NCBI GenBank assembly: GCA_030667645.1
Contig: DAOUVM010000123.1
Span: 1 to 7,217, forward strand
DNA: 7,217 nucleotides
Reading direction: 5' to 3'
Source of the DNA: Ardenticatenales bacterium
GTDB taxonomy: Bacteria > Chloroflexota > Anaerolineae > Promineifilales > UBA4811
Made by a program: the position numbers and the translations under genes. This document shows, in pieces, positions 1-6,004 of the stretch (position 1 is its first letter; every line of letters begins with the position of its first letter). The notes beneath the pieces are model-generated. The model saw only the letters and a program-made list of their open reading frames with translations, was not told the origin of the DNA and searched no databases.

Positions 1-1
1 C

Positions 2-1042
2 GAGGTAGGCTACATTGCCACCGGCCTAAAGACAGTGGGCGAGTGCCGCGTAGGGGATACGCTGGCGGCCCTGCCGGCGAACGGGACGATCATTGAACCT
101 CTGCCAGGCTATCGCGCGGTCAAGCCGATGGTCTTTGCCGGACTGTATCCGACTGATGGCGAGGATTATGGAGCATTGAGGGATGCGCTTGAGAAACTGC
201 AGCTCAACGATGCGTCTTTGGTCTACACTGCAGAGACGTCCGATGCCCTGAACTTTGGCTTTCGATGTGGATTTCTGGGCCTTTTCCATATGGATATTGT
301 TCAGGAACGGCTGGAGCGCGAGTATGGGCTGGACATTGTCGTCACAGCTCCCAGTGTGCAATACCAGGTGGTGCTGAGGAACGGGAATGTCATCACTATT
401 TCCACGCCGGCCGATCTACCGGATGAGAATGAGATCGAGGAAATCCGCGAGCCATGGATGGAGATCCAGGTCTTTACTCCGGAGGCTTATTATGGTCCGG
501 TGATGGAACTGGTCACGCGCCGGCGGGGCACCTTGACCGGGCAGGAGTACCCTTCTTCCGGACGGGTGGTGCTCCAGTTTGAGATCCCGCTGGCTGAGAT
601 AGTGGTGGATTTCTATGACAAGCTAAAATCGAGCACCCGGGGGTATGCCTCGTTGGATTACGAGTTCGCAGAGTACCGGCCGGACAAGCTGGTCAAGGTT
701 GATCTACTGGTCAATAAACAGCCGGTAGATGCACTGGCAACCATTGTGCATGAGAAGGATGCATACCTGCGCGGTCAAGCGATGGTCAGCAAGCTCAAGA
801 AGCTCATTCCCCGGCAGCAGTTTCAGGTGCCCATCCAGGCCGCAGTTGGCAAGCGGGTTCTGAGCCGCGCCAATATCAAGGCGCTGCGCAAGGACGTGCT
901 GGCCAAGTGCTATGGGGGCGATGTGAGCCGAAAGCGCAAACTGCTGGAAAAGCAAAAGGCCGGGAAGAAGCGGATGAAGATGGTGGGCAACGTGGCTATT
1001 CCGCAAGAGGCGTTCATGGCCGTCCTAGAGCTCTCGGACTGA
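2..1042 (+). CDS. lepA: Elongation factor 4 (LepA), C-terminal part, 5' truncated
   Basis: Elongation factor 4 is a ribosome-bound translational GTPase that back-translocates or remodels stalled ribosomes and affects initiation. The reading frame is open from base 2 and the window begins inside the gene, so the N-terminal GTPase domain and most of domain II are missing. 346 residues are present of a family length near 600. The first residues ([20 protein letters not shown]) fit the end of domain [22 protein letters not shown] is the domain III signature. [20 protein letters not shown] starts the EF-G domain V-like part. The LepA-specific C-terminal domain is unmistakable: [20 protein letters not shown] followed by KKRMK and the ending [14 protein letters not shown]. 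Stop TGA is at 1040-1042. No frameshift is visible. The gene converges with the cyclo-ligase gene on the other strand. Identification is certain; regulation cannot be judged because the start lies outside. Confidence 0.97.
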   Translation, partial: EVGYIATGLKTVGECRVGDTLAALPANGTIIEPLPGYRAVKPMVFAGLYPTDGEDYGALRDALEKLQLNDASLVYTAETSDALNFGFRCGFLGLFHMDIVQERLEREYGLDIVVTAPSVQYQVVLRNGNVITISTPADLPDENEIEEIREPWMEIQVFTPEAYYGPVMELVTRRRGTLTGQEYPSSGRVVLQFEIPLAEIVVDFYDKLKSSTRGYASLDYEFAEYRPDKLVKVDLLVNKQPVDALATIVHEKDAYLRGQAMVSKLKKLIPRQQFQVPIQAAVGKRVLSRANIKALRKDVLAKCYGGDVSRKRKLLEKQKAGKKRMKMVGNVAIPQEAFMAVLELSD

Positions 1043-1111
1043 TAGCGGCAGAACCGCCATCTCTGCCCGCCGCCCCTTCATTTGGCCTAAAGTGTTGCCG
1101 AGAGTGGTCCC

Positions 1112-1131
1112 CTCTGGCCGATCCCCCAGAG
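1112..1131. other. Weak hairpin in the lepA / cyclo-ligase convergent gap
   Basis: The 90-base gap between the two convergent stop codons (1043-1132) holds two modest inverted repeats. One is CTCTGG/CCAGAG (1112-1117 with 1126-1131, 8-base loop). The other is GGCAGA/TCTGCC (1047-1052 with 1062-1067, 9-base loop). Neither is followed by a T run on either strand, so neither is a convincing intrinsic terminator. They may slow polymerase or do nothing. Otherwise I see nothing in this gap. Confidence 0.25.
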
Positions 1132-1132
1132 A

Positions 1133-1732
1133 CTATGGGTCTGGCAGTGACAGGCCAACGCGGATCAGCCCATCCGGCCGCACCAGCCAATCCATGCGGC
1201 AATCGTGTTCGTCACAGGGCACGGTCTGGATGCAACTGGCCTGGTGAGCGATACCGACCTTGACCGCGGCCAACTGCGGTAGCAGCCGGTCATAGTACCC
1301 GCCGCCATACCCAAGCCGGCCGCCGTGCTCGTCAAAGCCGACACCGGGAACCAGCACTAGTTCGATCTCTTCCAGCGGAACCAACGGCGCGGTGGTGGCG
1401 GGCTCTAGCAACCCCCACCGATGCCGCACCAGTCGCCCGGGTTCGTAGCGATGGATGGATAACCGGCCGCCGGGCAAGATGCGGGGCAACGCCCACACTT
1501 TCTCGGGATCGGCGTCCAGCAAAAACTGGAGCGAGACCTCATTATCGAATCCCACGTAGGCCAGCACCGTGCACGCGCTCTGAAAGACGGGCCAGTCTGC
1601 CAGGCACCGGCAGACGGCCATGCTGCTGGCCAGGATCTGAGCTGGCGTCAGCTCGGCTCGCTGGGCAAGGAGTTGCTGTCGCAGAATGGGTTTCTTGAGG
1701 GGCACGGTCGATTGGGTATCATCAGGGTGCAT
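1133..1732 (-). CDS. fau: 5-formyltetrahydrofolate cyclo-ligase (5,10-methenyltetrahydrofolate synthetase)
   Basis: This cytoplasmic enzyme uses ATP to convert 5-formyltetrahydrofolate to 5,10-methenyltetrahydrofolate. It returns an inhibitory folate by-product to one-carbon metabolism. The 199-residue product has the family's usual length. The N-terminal helix KKPILRQQLLAQR (13-25) carries the basic residues that contact ATP. VGFDNEV (60-66) matches the substrate-side loop. VLVPGVGFDEHGGRLGYGGG (126-145), continuing into YYDR (146-149), is the diagnostic phosphate/ATP-binding motif. VGIAHQASCIQTVP (159-172) matches the final conserved strand. Start choice: the frame is open back to a TTG at 1777, but the ATG at 1732 has GGAG (bases 1738-1741 on the complement) five bases upstream and gives normal length. 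Stop TAG is at 1133-1135. The gene is monocistronic and convergent with lepA. The symbol follows E. coli (fau/ygfA); the Bacillus orthologue is yqgN. Confidence 0.94.
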   Translation of the reverse strand: MHPDDTQSTVPLKKPILRQQLLAQRAELTPAQILASSMAVCRCLADWPVFQSACTVLAYVGFDNEVSLQFLLDADPEKVWALPRILPGGRLSIHRYEPGRLVRHRWGLLEPATTAPLVPLEEIELVLVPGVGFDEHGGRLGYGGGYYDRLLPQLAAVKVGIAHQASCIQTVPCDEHDCRMDWLVRPDGLIRVGLSLPDP

Positions 1733-1749
1733 CGGTTCTCCGAGTCTCC

Positions 1750-1777
1750 ATTCTAGCACAAGGGTGCTGGCAGGCAA
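1750..1777 (-). promoter_or_regulatory. Candidate promoter of the cyclo-ligase gene with inverted repeat in the spacer
   Basis: Reading the complement, TTGCCT (1777-1772) and TAGAAT (1755-1750) are separated by 16 bases and fit a primary-sigma promoter. Transcription would start near 1743, giving a leader of about 11 bases that still includes GGAG at 1741-1738. The spacer contains the inverted repeat AGCAC-AAGG-GTGCT (1755-1768), which overlaps the first base of the -10 and could be an operator. The boxes are imperfect and the leader is short, so confidence is moderate. Confidence 0.4.
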
Positions 1778-1794
1778 GTGGGTACGGCCGGCAT

Positions 1795-1822
1795 TTGACA
1801 GGCCCCCATTCTTTGCTATAAT
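1795..1822 (+). promoter_or_regulatory. Perfect-consensus primary-sigma promoter of the leader
   Basis: TTGACA (1795-1800) and TATAAT (1817-1822) both match the housekeeping consensus at six of six positions, with a 16-base spacer. Transcription would start near 1829. It is divergent from the cyclo-ligase promoter, with 17 bases between the two -35 boxes. A consensus promoter this strong, feeding a 23-codon ORF and two strong terminators, suggests that output downstream is set by termination and not by initiation. Confidence 0.85.
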
Positions 1823-1870
1823 CCGCCGCTAGAGTACGAGTGACTATTGTTTGTGGTGAGAGGAGTTGCC

Positions 1871-1942
1871 ATGATGGTTTTCCGGCCAAGCGATGTTAGT
1901 ATCGCCCCCTTTCCTTGTGGCAGTGCGCCTGCTCACCGCTAG
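1871..1942 (+). CDS. Candidate 23-residue leader peptide
   Basis: The ORF begins with tandem ATG codons (1871 and 1874) and ends with TAG at 1940-1942. It encodes 23 residues beginning MMVFRPSDVS and ending CGSAPAHR, with an internal APFPCG. AGGAG at 1861-1865 lies five bases before the first ATG and eight before the second, which is strong and well spaced. It sits about 42 bases downstream of the predicted start of a perfect-consensus promoter. Its stop is 24 bases before terminator 1. There is no signal peptide or known domain, and I do not recognise a described ribosome-arrest motif. Part of the ribosome binding site and the first ATG are paired in the P1 hairpin. Placement suggests a leader peptide whose translation controls terminator folding. 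It could instead be a stand-alone micro-protein, or an untranslated coincidence. Confidence 0.55.
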   Translation: MMVFRPSDVSIAPFPCGSAPAHR

Positions 1943-1966
1943 CACTTGACATCCTTCAAAATTGCT

Positions 1967-1999
1967 GGCCGCGGCGCTCAGTGCGCCGCGGCCTTTTTT
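1967..1999 (+). terminator. Intrinsic terminator 1 of the leader
   Basis: A perfect 11-bp G-C stem, GGCCGCGGCGC (1967-1977) with GCGCCGCGGCC (1983-1993), closes a TCAGT loop and is followed directly by six T (1994-1999). It is a textbook Rho-independent terminator. Its 3' arm region CAGTGCGCC (1979-1987) is an exact repeat of bases 1921-1929 inside the short ORF. Confidence 0.92.
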
Positions 2000-2004
2000 G
2001 TTCC

Positions 2005-2035
2005 AGCCGCGGCGCGAGCCAGCGGCTTTTTTTTT
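2005..2035 (+). terminator. Intrinsic terminator 2 of the leader
   Basis: AGCCGCGGC (2005-2013) pairs with GCC and GCGGCT (2018-2020 and 2022-2027) with one bulged A at 2021. The loop is GCGA, a stable GNRA tetraloop, and nine T follow (2027-2035). It lies 5 bases after the T run of terminator 1. Its 5' side repeats the last ten bases of the terminator 1 5' arm (GCCGCGGCGC at 1968-1977 and 2006-2015). Confidence 0.88.
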
Positions 2036-2162
2036 GCTATTCGTGATGCAATACGGGACGCTTTTCGATCAAGACCAGAATTTGCTGAACGACGGAGGCG
2101 CTGGCGAGGAGAGATTCATCCCTCCTTTGCCGGCCGCCGCTCTCTTGATAGAGGTGTGATCG
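2036..2162 (+). other. Untranslated stretch between the terminators and the first ABC gene
   Basis: In these 127 bases I see no convincing -35/-10 pair, which supports read-through from the 1795 promoter as the source of ABC transcripts. GAGGTG at 2151-2156, six bases before ATG 2163, is the ribosome binding site of the first ABC gene. An imperfect inverted repeat AGGAG/CTCCT (near 2107-2126) is the only other structure noted. A 37-codon frame (2046-2159) is open but has no ribosome binding site. Confidence 0.5.
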
Positions 2163-3974
2163 ATGAACGAAAAGACAATACCAGAGTTTGATCTCAAGGA
2201 TGCGATTTCCGCAAACCGGCTGGTAGGTTTGTGGCGGATGATGACCGGCTATCGCGCCTACTATATGGGTGCAGTGCTGAGCATCGCGGTGGCGGCGGTG
2301 GCCCGGACGAGCACCTTCTTGCTGCTGCGGTACCTGGTGGATGATGTGCTGACCGAGGGGCTGCATCTTGACCGGGTATGGCTCCTGGCGCTGGGAATCA
2401 TCGGTCTCGCAGTGGTTGAGGGTGGCTTTACCTTTCTGCGCGGCAAGCTGGCTGCCCAAACGGCCGAGGGGATCACCCGTCGCTTGCGCGATTATCTCTA
2501 CGATCATCTGCAGCGGGTGCCGTTTGCGTACCACGATCGAACGCGGACGGGCGAGTTGATCGAGCGGGTCACCTCCGATGTGGAAGCGATGCGTCGCTTT
2601 TACGCAGAACAGGCGGTAGAGGTCGGGCGGATCTTGGCGCTGTTTGTCTTTAACCTGGCGGCCCTGGTGAGCTTGAATGCCAAGCTCGGCCTGCTCTCCG
2701 TCCTATTCATGCCGTTTATCCTCGTGCTCTCGCTCTGGTTCTTTAAGCGAATCTCCAAGGCGTATGAGCGTTACCAGGAGCAGGAGGCGGTGCTCTCTGC
2801 CAGGCTCCAGGAGAACCTGGCCGGGGTGCGGGTGGTTCGCGCTTTTGCCCGCCAACCGTTCGAGCGAGATAGGTTCGAGCAGGACAACTGGGAAAAGTAC
2901 CAGCGGGGTCGCCGGTTGCTGATCATGCACTCGCTTTTCTGGCCTGTCTCTGACGTCCTTTGTACTCTGCAAATGTTGCTGATCTACTACCTGGGTGCGC
3001 GGATGGCCATTGAAGGAACCATCACAGTAGGCACCTACGTGGCTATTGCCGGGATGGTGATCTGGATAATCTGGCCGATGCGGAACCTGGGCCGAATCAT
3101 CGTTCAAGCTTCATCGGCGTTGGTCTCTTACCGGCGGGTGGTGGATGTGATAAGCGAGGAGCGTGAGGATCTGGTTTCCGGCCAGCACAACGGCCGCCTG
3201 CGCGGCGAGTTTGTCTTTGACAACGTCTGCTTTGAGTACAAGGAGGGGGAGGATGTGTTGGACCACATATCGTTCCGTTGCGAGCCAGGCCAGGTAGTGG
3301 CGTTGCTTGGTCCGACCGGGTCGGGCAAGTCCAGTCTGGTGAACCTGCTCCCCCGCTTTTACGACTGTGACAGCGGCAGCCTGACGCTGGATGGGACGGA
3401 ACTGATCGAATACCCGATTCACTGGCTGCGACAGCAGATCGGGATTGTGGAGCAAGAGCCTTTTCTCTTTTCTCGCACTATCCGCGAGAATATCGCCTAC
3501 GGATCAGGGCGGGAGGTGACGGACAAGGAGATCGAGGATGCTGCCCAGGCGGCTGCAATCCACGACGTCATCCTCTCCTTTCCCGAGGGGTACGACACGC
3601 TGGTTGGCGAGAAAGGGGTTACTCTCTCCGGTGGCCAGAAGCAACGAGTGGCGATCGCCCGCACGCTGCTCAAGGATCCCCGGATTCTCGTGCTTGATGA
3701 TGCAACTTCATCGGTGGACACTGAAACCGAGGCTCTTATCCGTGAAGCGCTGGATCGGCTGATGGAAGGGCGAACCAGTTTCGTCATCGCTCATCGCATC
3801 CAGACGATCATCCGGGCAGACAAAATCCTGGTGCTGGACAAGGGACGCATCGTCCAGCAGGGCGCCCATCGGGAGCTGATTCAGCAAGATGGGCTCTACA
3901 AGCGGATCTATGAGCTTCAGGCACAGATCGAGCAGAGTGTAGGAGAAACGGTCCATGGCGGACATACGGTTTGA
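2163..3974 (+). CDS. ABC exporter half-transporter, degenerate-site subunit (BmrC/LmrC/TM287-like)
   Basis: This is a 603-residue type IV (ABCB-like) exporter subunit: an N-terminal six-helix membrane domain (helices near 32-57, 72-94, 153-172, 176-196, 262-282, 290-306) fused to a C-terminal ATPase. The ATPase has Walker A GPTGSGKSS (383-391), Q-loop Q431, signature LSGGQ (488-492), Walker B ILVLD (508-512), D-loop SSVD (516-519) and H-loop H544. The residue after Walker B is Asp513 where a catalytic Glu is normal, so this subunit's own ATP site should be weak or non-hydrolytic. Its intact LSGGQ would serve the partner's site. This is the hallmark of the first subunit in heterodimeric multidrug exporters. 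Start ATG 2163 has GAGGTG six bases upstream. The 3' end overlaps the next gene by 20 bases. Substrate cannot be read from sequence; drugs, lipids or peptides are all possible. Confidence 0.95.
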   Translation: MNEKTIPEFDLKDAISANRLVGLWRMMTGYRAYYMGAVLSIAVAAVARTSTFLLLRYLVDDVLTEGLHLDRVWLLALGIIGLAVVEGGFTFLRGKLAAQTAEGITRRLRDYLYDHLQRVPFAYHDRTRTGELIERVTSDVEAMRRFYAEQAVEVGRILALFVFNLAALVSLNAKLGLLSVLFMPFILVLSLWFFKRISKAYERYQEQEAVLSARLQENLAGVRVVRAFARQPFERDRFEQDNWEKYQRGRRLLIMHSLFWPVSDVLCTLQMLLIYYLGARMAIEGTITVGTYVAIAGMVIWIIWPMRNLGRIIVQASSALVSYRRVVDVISEEREDLVSGQHNGRLRGEFVFDNVCFEYKEGEDVLDHISFRCEPGQVVALLGPTGSGKSSLVNLLPRFYDCDSGSLTLDGTELIEYPIHWLRQQIGIVEQEPFLFSRTIRENIAYGSGREVTDKEIEDAAQAAAIHDVILSFPEGYDTLVGEKGVTLSGGQKQRVAIARTLLKDPRILVLDDATSSVDTETEALIREALDRLMEGRTSFVIAHRIQTIIRADKILVLDKGRIVQQGAHRELIQQDGLYKRIYELQAQIEQSVGETVHGGHTV

Positions 3975-5817
3975 GGAAGAAGAATTCACCACCGGATTCA
4001 GCGGCCAGACGGTCCGCCGAATCCTGGCCCAGGCCCGGCCGCATTGGCCGTGGGTAGTTGGTTTTCTGACGTGTATCGGCCTGGTCTCGGCGCAGGACTC
4101 GGTCTTTACGTACCTTAGCAAGCTAATCGTCGATGAAGGAATCATCGCCGGTGACCCGGACCGGTTGATTGAAGTTCTGACAATCTATGGCGTGCTGGCA
4201 ATCATCCAGGTGATAGCCGTCTTTGGCTTTATCTACCTGGCCGGCATCCTGGGAGAGCGCATCCACTATGACCTGCGGAAAAAGATGTTCGACAATCTGC
4301 AGAATCTATCGTTCTCGTACTTTGACCGTACGCCGGTCGGTTGGATCATGTCCCGCGTTACCTCGGATTCGGGCAAGATTTCCGAATTGGTGACCTGGGG
4401 CCTGCTGGACGTGACCTGGGGCCTCATGAACATCACCACAGCGCTGTTCTTTATGATGATCATCAACTGGAGGCTGGCGCTGGTGGTCCTGGGTGTGATC
4501 CCATTGATGTTGTTGGCCGCGGTGCAGTTCCAGAAACGGATCATCGTCCAGTTTCGCCGGGTTCGCAAGCAGAACTCCAAGCTCACCGGAGCCTACAATG
4601 AGAACATCACCGGAGTTCGCGTGGTCAAGGCGCTCTGCCGCGAGGAGCGAAACCTGGCAGAGTTTGGCGACCAGTCATCTGCGATGTACCGGGCATCGTA
4701 CCGGGCTGCCTGGCTGTCGGCGCTCTTTCTGCCCACGGTTCAGATCATCGGATCACTGGCCTTGGGAGCAGTCGTATTGTACAGTGGCTACCAGATCCAG
4801 CTTGAGAATCGAAATCTCCTTGGAGTCGCGGGCCTGACGGTGGGCGGCATTCAGGCGTTTGTCTCATACATTGCCTTTATGCTCTGGCCGATCCAAGATA
4901 TGGCCCGGGTGTGGGCTTCGATGCAGGATGCTATTGCCTCGGCCGAGAGGGTCTTTTCGCTGATTGACGCCCAACCAGAGGTGATCGATCGAGAGGGTGC
5001 CGCCGACCCGGGGACGATCCGAGGTGAAATCGCGTTCGATGCCGTGCACTTTGCCTACGAAGAAGACAAACCGGTGCTGGCCGGCTTGAACCTCAAGGTC
5101 AAGGCTGGTGAGACGATTGCGCTGGTCGGACCGACCGGCGGAGGCAAGTCGACGATCATCAACCTGATCTGTCGCTTTTACGAGCCTACAAAGGGCACGA
5201 TCCGCCTCGGTGATCAGGATTATACCGGGCTGCAACTGAACGCGATTCAGTCGCGGATTGGGATCGTTCTGCAGACGCCGCACCTGTTCTCCGGCACTAT
5301 CCGCGAGAATATCCGCTATGGCCGGTTGGATGCCACCGACGAGGAGGTGGAGGCGGCTTCCCGCCTCGCTCGCGCCCACGAGTTCATCGGCGCGATGCAG
5401 GACGGCTATGAGGAGGAGGTTGGCGAGGGTGGCGGCCGGCTCTCGGTTGGCCAGAAACAATTGATCAGCCTCGCTCGCGCGGTCCTGGCCGACCCCGAGG
5501 TGTTCATCATGGATGAGGCGACCAGCTCCGTCGACACCCTGACAGAGACGCTGATCCAGGAAGGGATGGATGCTCTGATGGATGGGCGAACCAGCTTTGT
5601 CATTGCCCACCGACTCTCCACCATCAGGCGGGCAGATCGGATTCTGGTCGTTGAGAACGGCCAGATTGCTGAAGAGGGCACCCACACCGAATTGATCCGC
5701 GCTCAGGGTCACTACTACCGGCTCTATACTCAGCAGTTCCGCCAGGAACAGGAGCTAGAGGGCGCGCGTAAGCTGAAGGCGCTGACAATGCTGGATGCCG
5801 ATCCGGTGGCAGCGTAG
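3955..5817 (+). CDS. ABC exporter half-transporter, catalytic-site subunit (BmrD/LmrD/TM288-like)
   Basis: This 620-residue partner of the preceding gene has the same layout: membrane helices near 33-55, 75-97, 150-170, 174-192, 255-280 and 295-314, then an ATPase. Motifs are Walker A GPTGGGKST (392-400), Q-loop Q440, Walker B VFIMD (516-520) followed by the canonical Glu521, D-loop SSVD (524-527) and H-loop H552. The signature reads LSVGQ (496-500), with Val498 in place of the first Gly. The altered signature would complete the degenerate site of the partner. Its own Walker motifs pair with the partner's LSGGQ to form the one fully active site. AGGAG at 3941-3945 lies nine bases before ATG 3955, inside the previous gene. 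The 20-base overlap implies one transcript and coupled translation, as expected for an obligate heterodimer. A charged tail (after about residue 593) follows the ATPase. Stop TAG is at 5815-5817. Confidence 0.95.
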   Translation: MADIRFEEEEFTTGFSGQTVRRILAQARPHWPWVVGFLTCIGLVSAQDSVFTYLSKLIVDEGIIAGDPDRLIEVLTIYGVLAIIQVIAVFGFIYLAGILGERIHYDLRKKMFDNLQNLSFSYFDRTPVGWIMSRVTSDSGKISELVTWGLLDVTWGLMNITTALFFMMIINWRLALVVLGVIPLMLLAAVQFQKRIIVQFRRVRKQNSKLTGAYNENITGVRVVKALCREERNLAEFGDQSSAMYRASYRAAWLSALFLPTVQIIGSLALGAVVLYSGYQIQLENRNLLGVAGLTVGGIQAFVSYIAFMLWPIQDMARVWASMQDAIASAERVFSLIDAQPEVIDREGAADPGTIRGEIAFDAVHFAYEEDKPVLAGLNLKVKAGETIALVGPTGGGKSTIINLICRFYEPTKGTIRLGDQDYTGLQLNAIQSRIGIVLQTPHLFSGTIRENIRYGRLDATDEEVEAASRLARAHEFIGAMQDGYEEEVGEGGGRLSVGQKQLISLARAVLADPEVFIMDEATSSVDTLTETLIQEGMDALMDGRTSFVIAHRLSTIRRADRILVVENGQIAEEGTHTELIRAQGHYYRLYTQQFRQEQELEGARKLKALTMLDADPVAA

Positions 5818-5822
5818 AAAGA

Positions 5823-5850
5823 TGTGGGGGGGGTGATAGCCCCCCCCACA
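5823..5850 (+). terminator. Perfect G8/C8 hairpin after the ABC operon, possible terminator
   Basis: TGTGGGGGGGG (5823-5833) and CCCCCCCCACA (5840-5850) form a perfect 11-bp stem with a TGATAG loop, five bases after the stop codon of the second ABC gene. Position and stability suggest a transcription end or a 3' mRNA stabiliser. On the plus strand it is followed by AGAGTTC and not by a T run, so it is not a classic intrinsic terminator. On the complement it is followed by ATCTTTCT, slightly more T-rich. Confidence 0.5.
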
Positions 5851-5915
5851 AGAGTTCACCAGAAGGCCGCACTTGGGCTTTCGCTGTCCGCATCGAACGC
5901 GCTGACCGAGCACGC

Positions 5916-5944
5916 TTTACATGGCGGACCAAACGCGGTACGAT
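5916..5944 (+). promoter_or_regulatory. Candidate promoter of the rhomboid gene
   Basis: TTTACA (5916-5921) and TACGAT (5939-5944) are 17 bases apart and match the primary-sigma consensus at 5/6 and 4/6 positions. Transcription would start near 5951, leaving a leader of about 54 bases. That leader begins with the perfect palindrome ATGGGCCCAT (5957-5966) and a small hairpin GTGGC-GGTT-GCCAC (5968-5981). These lie before the ribosome binding site and could be operator or RNA structure; their role is unknown. Confidence 0.5.
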
Positions 5945-6004
5945 TCACCGTCCTGGATGGGCCCATGGTGGCGGTTGCCACGCTGGGTACGCTAGAGGGT
6001 CTCA

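Larger units (their letters stand above)
1829..2035 (+). promoter_or_regulatory. Candidate attenuator leader RNA upstream of the ABC exporter pair
   Basis: This is the roughly 207-base transcript from the consensus promoter to the end of the second terminator. Three groups of competing pairings can be read. P1: 1853-1863 pairs with 1928-1939 (G1931 bulged), then 1865-1872 pairs with 1917-1924. This folds the short ORF into one long hairpin that hides part of the AGGAG and the first start codon. AT1: 1938-1944 with 1963-1969 (7 bp, one G-U) plus 1925-1929 with 1973-1977 (5 bp) covers the 5' arm of terminator 1. AT2: 1983-1992 with 2006-2015 (10 bp, all G-C) excludes both terminators. An apical hairpin GCGAT/ATCGC sits at 1890-1905. 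I could not match the RNA to 6S RNA, SRP RNA, tmRNA or a known riboswitch by eye. The regulatory role is inferred from architecture; an independent small RNA or small-protein gene is the main alternative. Confidence 0.6.

Noticed and set aside
1112..1131. CTCTGG/CCAGAG hairpin as a bidirectional terminator between lepA and the cyclo-ligase gene
   Set aside because: The stem is only 6 bp with an 8-base loop and there is no T run on either side, so it is kept only as a weak hairpin.
907..1263. 118-codon plus-strand ORF across the lepA end
   Set aside because: It overlaps lepA and the cyclo-ligase gene in other frames and has low-complexity composition with no domain.
1946..1951. Second TTGACA as another -35 box
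   Set aside because: No -10-like sequence lies 15-19 bases downstream; the region there is the G-C stem of terminator 1.
1829..1999. Known structured RNA such as 6S, SRP RNA, tmRNA or a catalogued riboswitch
   Set aside because: No conserved core of these families is visible by eye, and a well-spaced ORF fills the centre. A covariance-model search would settle it.
1962..2159. 65-codon ORF from TTG, or 37 codons from ATG 2046, ending three bases before the first ABC start
   Set aside because: The long version runs through both terminators. The short version has no ribosome binding site. The close junction with ATG 2163 is suggestive of coupling but not enough.
4864..5712. 282-codon minus-strand ORF
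   Set aside because: It is a shadow of the ATPase domain of the second ABC gene, GC-rich antisense with no recognisable domain.
5826..5847. G8 and C8 runs as a phase-variation switch
   Set aside because: They lie between genes, after a stop codon and well before the next promoter, so length changes would not shift a reading frame.
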